NCBI GenBank assembly: GCA_003339415.1
Contig: PDHQ01000028.1
Coordinates: forward strand, 1 to 64,000
Direction: 5' to 3'
From: Ophiocordyceps camponoti-saundersi (nom. inval.)
Lineage: Eukaryota > Ascomycota > Sordariomycetes > Hypocreales > Ophiocordycipitaceae
Length of the DNA: 64,000 nt
The notes below the pieces were generated by a model. It worked only from the letters and a program-made list of their open reading frames with translations. It searched no databases and had not been told where the DNA came from. The position numbers and the translations under genes are program-made. Shown one piece after another: positions 34,342 through 46,099 of the stretch (the stretch's first letter is position 1; every line of letters starts with the position of its first letter).

Positions 34342-37030
34342 ATGGGAGCTCTCGACGAGGGAAACCCAGGCGTCGCTGCCATCAGAAAAGTCGGGGATCT
34401 CTTGCGTCAGCTTATCGATGAGGCACCGAAGAAGTCGTCGATAGAGCCGGCCTTGAACGCTTCCGACTTCGACAACCTCTTCGGGCGCGTTGCCGAATCT
34501 CTCGCTTCCGATGAAGTTGCATCGCGTTCTCGCGAAGCAGCCAAGACTCATCAGTTCGCCGTCATAGAGACTGCTGCTAGAGATTTATTTGATCGACTCA
34601 TCGTGAGAAACCTCATTCTCTCCTCCCCTCCCCTCCCCGAGTCTGATATTCTCGAGTTGGCATCGCTAACTTGCATAGGCCTTCACCCCGATCGAGTCAC
34701 CCGAGTTTGTCAAAATGTGGCATCTCCTCGATATTCTCTCTCTACTGTCCGACAACGGCCAGTGTGATCCGGCGCTGCTGTTCTGGCTGGTCGAAGTTCT
34801 TCTCGACAGCCAGACTATCGCAGGCTGCCGCACCATCTTCGATTATCTGGAGTCGCGGCGTGAACGTATCACGGCCAAGCACTTCAAGCAGAAGAACCTC
34901 GTCATACTTCGAAGCTGCAACGAGCTTTTGCGTCGTCTTTCTCGCGCTGAGGACACATCCTTCTGTGGCCGTGTCTTTATCTTCATGTTCCAAAGCTTTC
35001 CTCTGGGGGACAGAAGCTCGGTCAATCTTCGTGGTGAATTTCACGTCGAAAATGTCACCAACTACGAAGTTCCCGCACCTGCGGCGGACGAGTCCAAGAT
35101 GGACGTTGACACTCAAGAGACTACTAAGGACTCGACAGATGCTAAGCCTTCCATCAAAAGCGGACCTTCGGGAGTCAACAAAGCTCAAAAGCCCTATGAC
35201 GCCGACTCCCTCTATGTGTCTTTCTGGTCGCTTCAGGAAAGCTTTAGCCAGCCCTTGAAGCTTTTCGATCCCGCGCACTTGGCTCGATTCAAAAGCAACC
35301 TTGAGGCTACCGTGAAAGCTTTCCAGGCCACCCATAACAACGACGGGCCCCATTCTTCCAAGCTGGCAGACGGCGCGAAGCGGGATTCGAGACGCAAAAG
35401 GGAGGATGATGCAGCGGATGATGGTCCAGAGACCTTTAACCCCAAGTATCTCACCAGCAGGGACCTTTTCGAACTCGAGGTAAGGGACACGCCGTTCTCC
35501 CCTTACCCCAAAGAGTCGGCTGCAGCTAACGTCTGTCCAGATTAGCGATCTGTCCTTGCGACGCCACGTTCTTGTTCAAGCTCTCATCATCATAGATTTT
35601 GTCCTTTCTCTCTCGCCTGCTGCCAAAGAGAAGCTGGCCGGCGCCAACGCATCGAACAAGTCTGTCATGTACAGCGATGGCTTCGATGAGGAGAACGTCA
35701 GACTCCCCTTCCCTCCCGAGAACCTTCAAACCCCTTGCCCCTTTTCTGACCCTGCGCAGATTAAATGGGCGAACGATATGAAGGCGACGATATCGGATTA
35801 TTTGAAGAGGGGATCTGATGGACCATACTTCTACAGGATGGTAGAGACGGTGCTTGCCAGGGACAAGAACTGGGTGTCCTGGAAGATGGCCAGCTGCCCC
35901 CCCATTGAGCGTGAGCCTGTCTCGCCGCAGATGTTCAACGAGGCCAGGAGCAACGTCCAGCGACTGGCTACGACGAAACGGCTTCGGCCGACACCGCTGA
36001 ATGCAGTGAACATGGATTTTCTTCGTCCCGACCATCCCAATCGCAACCTGGACCTCCGCCGAGACCCAGCGCGGTTCAAGCTGCCGGACTTGAACAGCTT
36101 CAAGCAGGGAATCGCCGACGACGATTTCGAAATAGCCACGGCCAAGGACGAAGAGACGCGGGCTCGTGCCGTCGCGCGCAAAGCCAGCAAGACCTGGCGT
36201 GCTCTCCGCCTCGCCTCGACCTGCAAGCTGGCGGCGTTTGACAAGATCGACGACGACGACGACATCAGCGCCATCTTTGAGGACCTCCCGGACACCGAAT
36301 CCGAACCGGACGAGGCAGAACCGGACGAGGCAGGCGCCTGGGTCGACTTCCGAATGCCACAAAACCGCGACCCCGTCATCGTCGCTGCCGCGCCCGGCGT
36401 CGACACGGAGGACTTGGCGGACTTGATGGCCAGTAATTCCAGGGGCCACTTTGGCCCCGTCGTCAGACACGCTGCACGCGATCCTTTCGAGGGGGAGCTC
36501 GATGGAGAGACCTTTCACTTCGTCACCAAACTAGAATTCAACCAGCTACGCGACGGCGATCGGTTCATCGAATACGGTGAGAGCGAGGGCGTCGACTACG
36601 GCACCAGTCTCAGCGCCATCGATGCCGTCGTCGAGGCTGGCAAAATTCCCTTGATCGTCCTCAGCCTTGAGGTAAGCCTTTCTCTCTCTCTGTCTCTCTC
36701 TCTGTCTCTCTCTCCGTCCCCTCCTCCCTCCCCATCCCTCAACTCTCTATTCTTCTCGATGAGAGCTCACACATCTCCCAGGCTGCCCAATTCGCCCGCG
36801 ACATGGACTTTACAGCCCGCTACGTCTACGTCTCCCACTCTCAAGACGAAGCCGTTACCGGCTCCTATGACAAGGTCATGGTGGCCTCGGATCTCGAACA
36901 GATCGTCGACGACATGATGATCTACGTCTTCAACATGGAGCGTTACGGACTCGACGAGGCAGACGGCGATGCGAGCATGGCTGAGGCTGAGCCAGAAAAG
37001 GCGGCAGTGGAAGATGCCGATGACGCATAA
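34342..37030 (+). CDS. hpr1: THO complex subunit Hpr1/THOC1 with C-terminal guanylate-kinase-like domain
   Basis: THOC1/Hpr1 is a core subunit of the nuclear THO complex, which couples transcription to mRNA packaging and export. Four exons (34342-34602, 34679-35479, 35541-36671 and 36782-37030) give exactly 814 codons, 813 residues. THOC1 blocks include LFWLVEVLLDSQTIAGC, SCNELLRRLSRAEDTSFCGR, FMFQSFPLGDRSSVNLRGEF, SDLSLRRHVLVQALIIIDF and DGPYFYRMVETVLARDKNW. From about residue 628 the sequence changes to a guanylate-kinase-like fold: FEGELDGETFHFV (670-682), FIEYGESEGVDYGTS (YGTS at 707-710), then a closing SYDKVMVASDLEQIVDD. The expected P-loop is replaced by AAAPGVDTEDL (636-646) and the lid region is absent, so it cannot be an active kinase. 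The domain is continuous in frame and one intron falls inside it. The tail is acidic. Confidence 0.9.
36673..36720 (+). repeat. CT microsatellite within hpr1 intron 3
   Basis: The intron 36672-36781 starts with GTAAGC and then runs as repeated TCTCTCTCTG units before the acceptor. Simple sequence, removed by splicing. Confidence 0.8.
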
Positions 37031-37229
37031 TTTGTAGATGATGATGGGACATTAAAAGCCGCAGAGAAAGTGGGAAGGCTTGCGACGGAATCTGTCGTCA
37101 TCTATCCGTACCTACGCAGACATACATACTACTAGGAAATAGGTAGATACCTAGGTAGGTAGGTAGCAGTGAGTAGGTAGGTAGGTGTCAGACAAGGAGG
37201 AGGCGTGCAAATTGCATTGATTAATATGC
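37031..37229. repeat. Gene-side border of the AT-rich block with TAGG repeats
   Basis: After the hpr1 stop there are about 200 bp of ordinary-composition sequence. From about 37136 to 37190 it consists of TAGGTAGG units, including TACCTAGGTAGG. Ordinary TpG and CpA are still present up to about 37225, so RIP has not reached here. Confidence 0.75.
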
Positions 37230-37605
37230 TTACCCTCCCAAAACGGAGGGAATTATCGTTATCTTTATATATATAATAAGGACTATCCGTATCTGCCTCT
37301 TATACCGTAATACCCTTATAAATAAGCTTTTATTCCTATATCCTATATATTGCCCCGGATATAGCCCTTTTCCTAATAGGAATTCCGTTTCCTAAGCTAC
37401 GGATCTATTACTATAATACCTATACGCTTTAAGGGATAATAAAATATACGCTTAGCTTACCCTTATCTTAGCCCTCTAATATACTTTTATAAGCGCTACG
37501 TATACCGCCTTCTATATTAAGTAAATAATACCTACCTTTTAAAAGGTATAATTAAGGTTTCTTGCGATAATTAAGGAAAGAGTTAAGAGTTTATTAGTAG
37601 TAAGG

Positions 37606-37974
37606 TATTACGGCCGTAAAATACGTTAACTAAATAATAGTATTAGCACTATAAATAAAGATTCTAAGCTAAGGAGAAGGGAAAGAAAAGAGGAAAACTC
37701 CTATAAGCGAAATCTTAGTAAAATATATAAAGGCATATGCTAGTAAAGATAGGAGAGGGTAAGGGGAAATCTTAGTAAAAGGTTAACTTTATTTCTAGGT
37801 AATTTCCCCCTAAGGTTTTCCTAAGGATTTTACGATAAGGTTTCTAAGGTTATATAATTATAGTTAGAAATCCTTAGAAATTACTATAAAATATTTAAAG
37901 GAAATTTATCGGAAATTCTTAGAAATTATTATAAAATATCTAAAAGAAATTCTTATAATTATTAGTATATAATA
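37606..37974 (-). repeat. Gypsy copy 1, 3' LTR
   Basis: The 369-bp terminal repeat matches 43248-43616 over its full length with the same length; the differences I compared are C/T or G/A. It is the 3' LTR given the minus coding sense. Confidence 0.9.
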
Positions 37975-40900
37975 CTACCCCTTAATAAAAATTTTAATAT
38001 ACTTATTAAAATTAATAATAGCGATTACGTAATTAGGTGCTTAGGGAAATAGCTATATTATTTTAATTATTATTTTAATACTTATAATTTATAGCGGCGG
38101 CTTTAACTTAATACTAAAGATTAATAAGCGGATTAGCGATATCTAAGAAATAATCGTAAAATTTCTTAAAAGCTATAAGCGTATAATAGAAATTCCTAGC
38201 TAAGTATTATATCTTATTTAAATCGTAATTATATTAGTAAACTTAATATTCTAACTAATAATATTATCTAATAACTTAAAATTAGAGGATCTACTTAACT
38301 TTTTATTTTAGTATATTATTAATATTTTCTAGCTTAATAAGAGATATCTCCTATTTTAGTAGCGGATTTATAATAGCTTTCTAAAAGCGGTTAATATAAA
38401 ATAAGTTTATTATTTAATAGCTATCTAATAAGTTAAAAATATAGCTATAGCTTTATTCCTTAATAATTATAAAAAGTCTTAACTATTATATATTTAAGCG
38501 TATTATAAATACGGTTATAAAGAAGCCCTTATAGCTAAGAAATACCTTATTACCGATTATAAAGTTTACTAGGCGATGCTTTCTATTTACTTACGTTTCC
38601 TATTTATAGCGAGCTTTCTTAGTAATAGCTTAAGCTTACTATTATATTTCCTACGCGCGGGCGATAAGTTTACGGGCCGTAATAATTAAGCTTAAGGTAA
38701 TTAAGGGATTTAAGAGACTAGCTACTAAGAGGGGGTTTTATATATCCTTACTAAGGGCGACTATAAGCGGTACTATATTAATCGAAGCGTGCTATAAGGA
38801 GTTATATATAAAGTTTAACGTAGGAAGGAAAGTACTTTAATTATCTTAATATTTATTTATATAGAACTATAGCTTTTAGTTTAGGTATTAGTTAGTTACT
38901 TTTATATTTTCTTATATTTATAGGTATAAGGTATTATTATAGCGATATTTAATATTAGTTAACCGATTAATTTTACTAAGAAATTCTAAAATAAATAAGC
39001 TAGCGTTATTAGTAATTTATATATCTAATATATTAAAAAGATAATAGAGGTATCGGAAATAGCGTCCGGTAAGTATTTTTACTATATCGTTTTTTTTACT
39101 TAGTAACGTAGCGATAATCTAGCTTAGCTTATAGATAAAAGTTTAGATATAATTATACTTAAAGTAGTTTACTAGTATAGCTTTCTTATTATAAGCTATA
39201 TATTTTTATACGGAAATTAGAATAGGTAAAAAATATAGTAAACTTAAAGTTTTATTTTTTAGAGTCTTATTCCTTTAATATTTATAATAATTATAGATAT
39301 ATCGATAAATATCTTACTTTATTCTAAGCTAGTAATAATTTTACTAAAATATCTAAGTAATCTTATTCTAGCTATTATAAGCGAAGATAGCTAGCTTATA
39401 TATATTCCGAATTAAGGTAATATAAAGGAAAAGTAGCTTCTAATTATTTTATTTAGAAATAACTAAGAGGTTACCGTAAAATCCGAGATCCTAGCTTACG
39501 TTCTCCTCTTAAATTAGTTATACTAACTTTATTCCTAATAGGGCAAAGTTTTCTCCGAGGCGGACTAAGGTAATTATAAAAATTTAAGTTAGGATTTCGA
39601 ATTTAAAGCTTTTTAGAGGAATTATTATAAATATCCTTTTCTCTTTTTTATAAGCTTTTATAATTAGAAGCTTAGCTATCTTATATAAAAAGGTATTAGT
39701 AGCTATATTTAACTAGCTAAGTTAATATAAAAAATAGATATTAAATTAGGTAAGGAAATCGAATTATCGGACTTAGTAAATAAAAAGTAGTTTTTTTATT
39801 ATAAAATAAACTAAAGCTTTATAATTTATAATTATATTAAATTTCTAATTAAGTAATTTTAAGTAAAAGTACTTAAAGCTTTATATAATAGTAAGAAGTT
39901 CGCGGTTTTAGATTAAATACGCGTATTTAGCTAAGTTTATTATTTTTAAAAAAAAGCTTATTAGCTTCTACGCTTAGTTATCTTACTATTATTAAAATAT
40001 ATTAGCGGTAGCGTTCTAAAAGGCGTTAGTTTTAAGCTAGGTTAGGAGTTTAAGATAGAAGAAAGTAAATATTAAGGCTTATATAGCTAGTTTCTTTATC
40101 TTATTAAAAGCCTCCTTTTATTCCGGTTTAAGCTCGAAAATAATATCCTTTTTTAAGAGATAGTTTAAGGGTTCCGCGGTAATATTAATATAATAATAGA
40201 AGATTTAGATAAAATTATATAATTTTACGAATAAATAGATAGCTTTATAATTTTAGAAATTTTTAAATTTTTAGTTTTAAATTACTTATATTTTACGGGG
40301 GTTTACGCTTATTCCTTAGCCTATATATAATATTATACTAAGGTAGTTAATTTTAATAATATTAAACTTTAATTTCCGGATATCCCCTTATAAGTTCGCT
40401 TAATATAGGCGCTAGATTATTTCTTAGTATTTCTTTTAATATTCCTTTTCTTCGCTATTTAAGTAAATTAATATATTATTAGCATACGTATTTATATAAT
40501 AATTAAGAAGATTATAAAATTAAGTATTAATAAAATTTTAGAATTATATAAATTTTACCTTAAAGCTAAACGGAAAAATAAGCTAATAGAATATATTAAA
40601 CTTTATACGGAAAGCTATAAGGTACTTAGAGTTAAGGTTAAGCTAAAAATAGTAAAATATTTAAATAATATCGATTTTTAAGAACTATTTCGCCTCCTAG
40701 TAGCTAAATATAATACTTTTTAAGAAAAGAGCGGGTAAGATCTAACTTTTTAAGTAATCGTTTATTTATTAGTAGTTAATATAAAAGCGTTAAGCTATTA
40801 AGTATAGCTTCGGGGCGAAAAGAATAAAGGCGGTATAAGGGCTAATATTTAATTTAATAAAACTAATCTTAAGTAAGTAGTTAATAATTTTCTTTTCTAA

Positions 40901-43247
40901 AAGTAAGTATTTTACTAGCGTTTTATAAAAAAGAGGTTTTACTAAGTTTAGGGGCTTTTTAAGTTTTAAAATTATATTATAGCTAAGCTAAAAATAAGCT
41001 AAAATATAAACTTCCTTTTTACTAAAAAATCCTTTAAGGTATATAAAAGCTAAAGGAATTATATTATATATATAGGTAATATACTTAGGTTTTTTATTTT
41101 AAAGGAATAGGATTTCCTATCTTATATATATATAGCTAGCTAAGCTTAGCTTTATAATTATAGTTAAGTTATTATTATTATTTTCTAATTTTATAAATAT
41201 TTAAGATATTAACGGGGTTATTTTTTCCTATTATATATAGTAAGAGTTTTATTAAATTTAGCAGATAAGTTACTTTTTTAAAATATCCTTATTTATATTA
41301 TTAGTATCTTAGTTATTTTTAGTTAAGGTTTAAGCTAGCTTTTTTTCCTTTACGGGCTATATAAAGTCTTTTTTCCCTTATAAGCGTTAAAAAATCTAAT
41401 ACTTACGCTTATTTTAATAAAGAAAGCGGTTCTAGCGCTTAGTATCCGCTTAAATAGCTAGGTTTAGATTTCTATTAAAAAAAGGCTTTTTAGGTAATAA
41501 AATTAAGGGTAAGTATTTAGCGAGGGCGGGTAAATTATTTAGCTAAACTAGTTTCTAAGCTATATAATTAAGTAATAACCTTTTCTCCGCTATCTAAAAT
41601 AAGCTAATAAAGAGATTTTAAGTATAGTTAGTTACCTAATAGATTTCCTATAAAAAATACTATTTATCGATTACTAAGGTAACGATTAGGTGCTTATAAA
41701 CTAAGCTAGCCTAATAGCTTTAGAAATTAATAAGGGGGATAAGATAAATAAAGATAAGCTTAGCGCTTAAGCGCTTTACTACTTACTTCGCAAAATAATA
41801 ACTAATTAGGAGATAGGCGTTTACTCCGGTATTATATAAGGTAAAAATATAAAAAGCTATATTATTAATTTAAACTTAACTATTAATAGTAAATAACTTT
41901 CTTATTTTTTATCTTATATATAATATTTTTAGGACTATTAAGAAGCCTTATAATAATCTTACTTTTTTCCCGAATTAGAGTTATCCGGCTAAATAAAGTT
42001 AAGTAAAGGTATTTAAACTTTATAAACTCTCCTTATCTTTTATCGGTTAGGGTAATCTTTAGCTATATAGCCTTTCTTTCTATAAATAAAATAAGTATTA
42101 TTTTCCTAATAAACTTTTTTCTTATTTTTACTTAAAAGCTAGCTTTTCTAAGTTATAATTATAATTTTTTTCTATATAGTTAAAATAATTTTATTAACTT
42201 ATTAGGATTTCCGAGCGATTTTATAGCGGGTAAACTTTTTCTTTTTATAAAATATAATATTTTTTATATATTCGTAAAACTCCTTATATATTATATATAA
42301 GTTCTTAGCTTTCGTAAAAAAGCTTATATTAAAGTTAGTAAGTAGATAATTTTAAAGCGTATACTTAATACGGGCTAAGGGGACTTAAGTTTTAACTATA
42401 AGGTAGTTAAATTTTATAAAAAACTCCTAAATTTCCTATTAGCTATTTAAGAAATAGTTTAGTTTATAAAGCTAATCTATAGCTTTAGTAAACTTATTCG
42501 GGTTTTTATAAGCGGACTTTAAGTATTATATTATCTTAGCTAGTTTAAAAAAAAAGTATTCCTCTAAGTTATATTAAATTTCTAAAAGTTAATAAGCTTT
42601 TCCTTTTAAAGTATAGAATAGAATACTTATCTTATTTTACTTATCTTAGAAAATTATCTTATCGGATCTTATCTTATTTTTTAAGTTTATAAAAAAAATA
42701 CTAAAATCTTTCTTTTTTCTTAAAAACTTACTTATCTCCTTATAGCGAATTTTCGTAAAATTAAAGTAAGAGGGGTTTAGCTATTTTACTAAGGTAACTA
42801 GCGTAAAAATATTTTAAATAGCTTTCCTAGTTAGGATAAATATTTTTTTACTAATCTTAAATATTATTAATACTTCTTAATAAGTTCTTTTTATATCTAA
42901 GTTTTAATTTTTCTAAGTTAACTAATTTTAAAATTCCGTAATCTACGCTTATAATTATATTATTTTTATACGCTATTTTTATAATATAATTATATTAATA
43001 ATACTCTAAGAGGAGGTAGCTATAATTATAGTTTAGTTTTCTTCGGAACTTTATTTTATTATAAAATTAGGCGTCTCTAAAGCGAGTCTCCTTAATCGCT
43101 TAAAAGTTTAATTAAGGGCTTTAAATATATATCTTAAGCTAGTTATAATTTAGTTATATATAAGGTCTTTTCTATCTTTTATAGGAGATATAAGAGTAAA
43201 GTATATACTTCTTAATCGCTTATTAGCGAAAAGGGAGCTTAGAATAA

Positions 43248-43616
43248 TATTACGGCTATAAAATATATTAACTAAATAATAATATTAGTATTATAAATAA
43301 AGATTTTAAGCTAAGGAGAAAGGAAAGAAAAGAGGAAAACTCCTATAAGCGAAATCTTAGTAAAATATATAAAAGTATATACTAATAAAGATAGGAGAGG
43401 GTAAGGGGAAATTTTAATAAAAGGTTAACTTTATTTCCGGGTAATTTCCCTTTAAGGTCTTCCTAAAGATTTTATAATAAAGTTTCTAAGGTTACGTAAC
43501 TATAGTTAGAAATCCTTAGAAATTACCGTAAAATATCTAAAAGAAATTTATCGGAAATCCTCGGAAATTACTATAAAATATTTAGAGGAAATCCTTATAA
43601 TTACTAGCGCGTAATA
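43248..43616 (-). repeat. Gypsy copy 1, 5' LTR
   Basis: The 369-bp partner of the repeat at 37606-37974. It borders the variant target-site duplication taaag at 43617-43621. Confidence 0.9.
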
Positions 43617-43654
43617 TAAAGTATATAAGTTAGTTTATTTAGCTTAGAAAATAT

Positions 43655-43726
43655 TAAATAATAGTTAAGTGGTTATTTTTATAGCTAAGCTTTTAATAAG
43701 GCTAGGTTCGATTCCCGGTGCCTTCT
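43655..43726 (+). tRNA. tRNA-like relic (degraded tRNA gene or SINE head)
   Basis: A perfect B box (GGTTCGATTCC, 43705-43715) is preceded by a good A box (TAGTTAAGTGG, 43662-43672). The 43-bp spacing equals that of a tRNA without a long variable arm. The T-loop TTCGATT is flanked by CTAGG and CCCGG, which pair apart from one A-C mismatch of the RIP type and one wobble pair. The D, anticodon and acceptor stems cannot be recovered, so I do not assign an anticodon. It may be a RIP-damaged tRNA gene or the head of a tRNA-derived SINE. Confidence 0.45.
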
Positions 43727-43764
43727 TAGTATATACTTTCGAGAACTACTATATAAGGGAGGCC

Positions 43765-43850
43765 CTTAGTTAAGTAACTTAGCTAATAGCTATAATAAGG
43801 GGATTAAGGGCCCCCTTATTATAGTAAATTAGCTAAATTACCTAGCTAGG
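43765..43850. repeat. Long imperfect inverted repeat (hairpin)
   Basis: The inner arms 43790-43802 and 43812-43824 are perfectly complementary (13 bp) around a 9-nt loop. After a small internal loop, the arms extend for 23 bp more (43765-43787 with 43828-43850) with four mismatches, all of the transition type. RIP normally erodes GC pairs, so the unmutated structure would have been stronger. Possibly a MITE-like end or a structured element; identity unknown. Confidence 0.7.
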
Positions 43851-43858
43851 GGTTTTTC

Positions 43859-44399
43859 TTAGTTAGTCTTATTAGTAATATTTTTAGGTATTATTAACTT
43901 TTTATTTTTTTTATATATTTTAATAAGTTTACTATATTATCTTAATAATAAAAAGATTAATAAATAAGTTAAAAAAATTAAAAAGGAAAAGTTTATAAAG
44001 AAAATAAAGATATCGTAATCGAAAGTTTATAATATTTTAAAGTAATCTCCCTAATTAGAATAAATAATAAAAAAGATAATCTTAGGATAAGGGTATTATT
44101 TAACTAATAAGAAAATAATCGTAATAGCGATTAGGGAGTAATAAAATAAGGTTATTATTTAATTCTAATAAAAATTAAATAAGAGGGAAGGAAATAATAA
44201 TAATCTAAAGTAACGCTTAAGTTATAATTAATAAAGTTAATTACGGATATATAAGTTTAGATTTAATATATAAGATAAAAAGTAAATAGGTATAATTACC
44301 TATTTTAATAAGGCTTATAAAGGGTATTTTCTTCCTTTTAGGCTTTAATTAATAAGTTAATTAAGAAGTATTTTCTTCCTTTTAATCTCTTATATTCGT
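43859..44399. other. Unidentified RIP-mutated stretch
   Basis: AT-rich sequence with no recognisable protein remnant or repeat partner elsewhere in the window. It may be the untranslated 3' part of the minus-strand copia remnant that follows. Confidence 0.4.
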
Positions 44400-45818
44400 A
44401 TATAGCTTCGTAAGCTTAATTTCTTTCTAGAAAGTACGGAATTTCTCCCCTTAAAGCAGCTTAGTTAGTTTATCCGCTATTATACCGGAAGTTTCTATTT
44501 AGCCGATCTTCGTATAGCCTAACTAAACCTTTTAACATAACTAATAAAAATATATATTAATATAAAGGAGTTTTATTTTTAGCTTTAAATTCTCTTTTAT
44601 AATTAGCTTAATCGTTTAAAAATTATTATAGTAAATTATAATATTTTATATAAGCTTAAATTATATTTCCTTATAAAGCCTCTTAAAGGCTTTAACTTCC
44701 TTAATAATATAAGAGAGGGCTAAGAACTTTACTTTTATAAATAAAGTTATAATAATATCTTACTTACCCGATTTAAAGATAACTATACCTCCGAAAACTT
44801 AGATAATAAAGCCTTTAGTGCTTTTTTAGTTATAGTTATCCCCGAATAAAGCGTTAAATATAGCTATAATAGTTAAATTATTACTATTATAGCTAATTAA
44901 GAGGTTTTAAGTATTATAAAAGAATTTTATAATATAGACTATAAATTATAGATATTAAGGGCCGGGATTTATAAAACCTTATACTAAGCGGCTAATAGCG
45001 AATATAACGTCCGCTTAAGTAATAATTATAGCGTATATTAAGCTACCGATGATAGCTTAATATCGCTTAATTTTTTCTTTTATTACCTGCCCCTTAAAAG
45101 GGGGGATCTTCTTAAGCGTTATTAGCTATAGCTAAGTCTTTTTTCCTAGAAGCTTTTTAAATTTCGTTATAACTTTTTAAATATAAAACTTTTAGCTTAG
45201 GAATAGACGCCGATTAGCCTTATCCTTAATAACTTTAATATTTAAGAATTAGCGAAGGTCCCTAAGATCCTTAATTTAAAAAGTTTTTCGATAGCCTCTT
45301 AAAACTTATTATATTTATTTATTAAATCTTTCCTAAATAAAGCTATAAGATTATCGATATAGAAGAAAATAATAATCTTTCTATTTATTATAATATAAGG
45401 GTCTTCCGAAATAGTCTTATAACCTTAATCTTTTAGCTAAGCTATAAGTAATTTATATTAAAAGAAAGGGGATTATCGAAGGCTATAAAAAGCTTTTTTT
45501 AACCTCTAAGCTTAGCCTAGCTTATTAAAGCTAGGAGGTATCTTATAATATACCTCTTCGTTAAGGTTATTATTATAAAATATATTTACGAAATTATATT
45601 AATAGGCTTTAAAGTTAAAATATACTATAAGGGCTATAAGGAGCTTAAATATATATATTATTAATATATAAGTATAAATAAATAATTTATTTAGCGGTTA
45701 TTCGTTTCTATATATAATAACGCGGGCTTTATATTTTTAAAAAAAGCCTTATAAGTTAAACTTATAAATAAAAACTTATTTAAAATTAATTAACTGCTAC
45801 TTTTAAAGTATAGCGGCT
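44400..45818 (-). mobile_element. Remnant of a different copia-type element (left part)
   Basis: On the minus strand the region conceptually translates, with stops, as a Ty1/copia reverse transcriptase: a segment resembling FDAVNAF...DEEVY with a PP(G/S)F end (about 45540-45640), a KALYGLRQSP-like block (about 45490), and a YIDN motif at about 45351-45365 where the family has YVDD. It is distinct from the plus-strand copia element, which interrupts it at 45824. No LTR of its own is visible. Confidence 0.65.
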
Positions 45819-45823
45819 ATTAA

Positions 45824-46099
45824 TATTAAGGTATCTTATAATACTTTAATAGCCTCGTATTATCCCTATAGCCTCGTCCCTTTATATAGCCTTCCTAAGT
45901 TATAAGGAACTTTTATATAAGATCCTTCTAATCTTATAACTCTTTACTCTACTTTTTATATTTCTTACTATTACTTTATATATTCGATTAGGTATTTAGA
46001 TAGCTACCCTCCTTATATATTATATATAAGAGGGTAATTACGATAATATACTCCTTTTTAGGACCTCTACGTTACTAGTAATAGATAGCCTATCTAATA
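45824..46099 (+). repeat. Copia copy 1, 5' LTR
   Basis: 276 bp, starting TATTAAGG and ending CTAATA (RIP-altered TG...CA). It is the same length as the 3' LTR at 52515-52790 and as the LTR at 58306-58581. Confidence 0.93.

Larger units (their letters stand above)
37606..43616 (-). mobile_element. Gypsy (Ty3)-type LTR retrotransposon, copy 1, RIP-inactivated
   Basis: A complete 6,011-bp element. Two direct repeats of exactly 369 bp bound it (37606-37974 and 43248-43616), each starting TATTAC and ending GTAATA, which is RIP-altered TG...CA with short inverted termini. The flanking 5-mers are taagg (37601-37605) and taaag (43617-43621), a target duplication with one RIP-type difference. Coding sense is minus: around 40390-40500 the complementary strand gives a broken reverse-transcriptase remnant in which the YxDD box has become YANN, as in the better-readable copy 2. 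Stops interrupt every frame, so it cannot be autonomous. Confidence 0.9.

Noticed and set aside
35526..36518. 330-codon minus-strand open frame opposite hpr1 exon 3
   Set aside because: A shadow of a real exon; the plus strand carries clear THOC1 motifs and spliced continuity.
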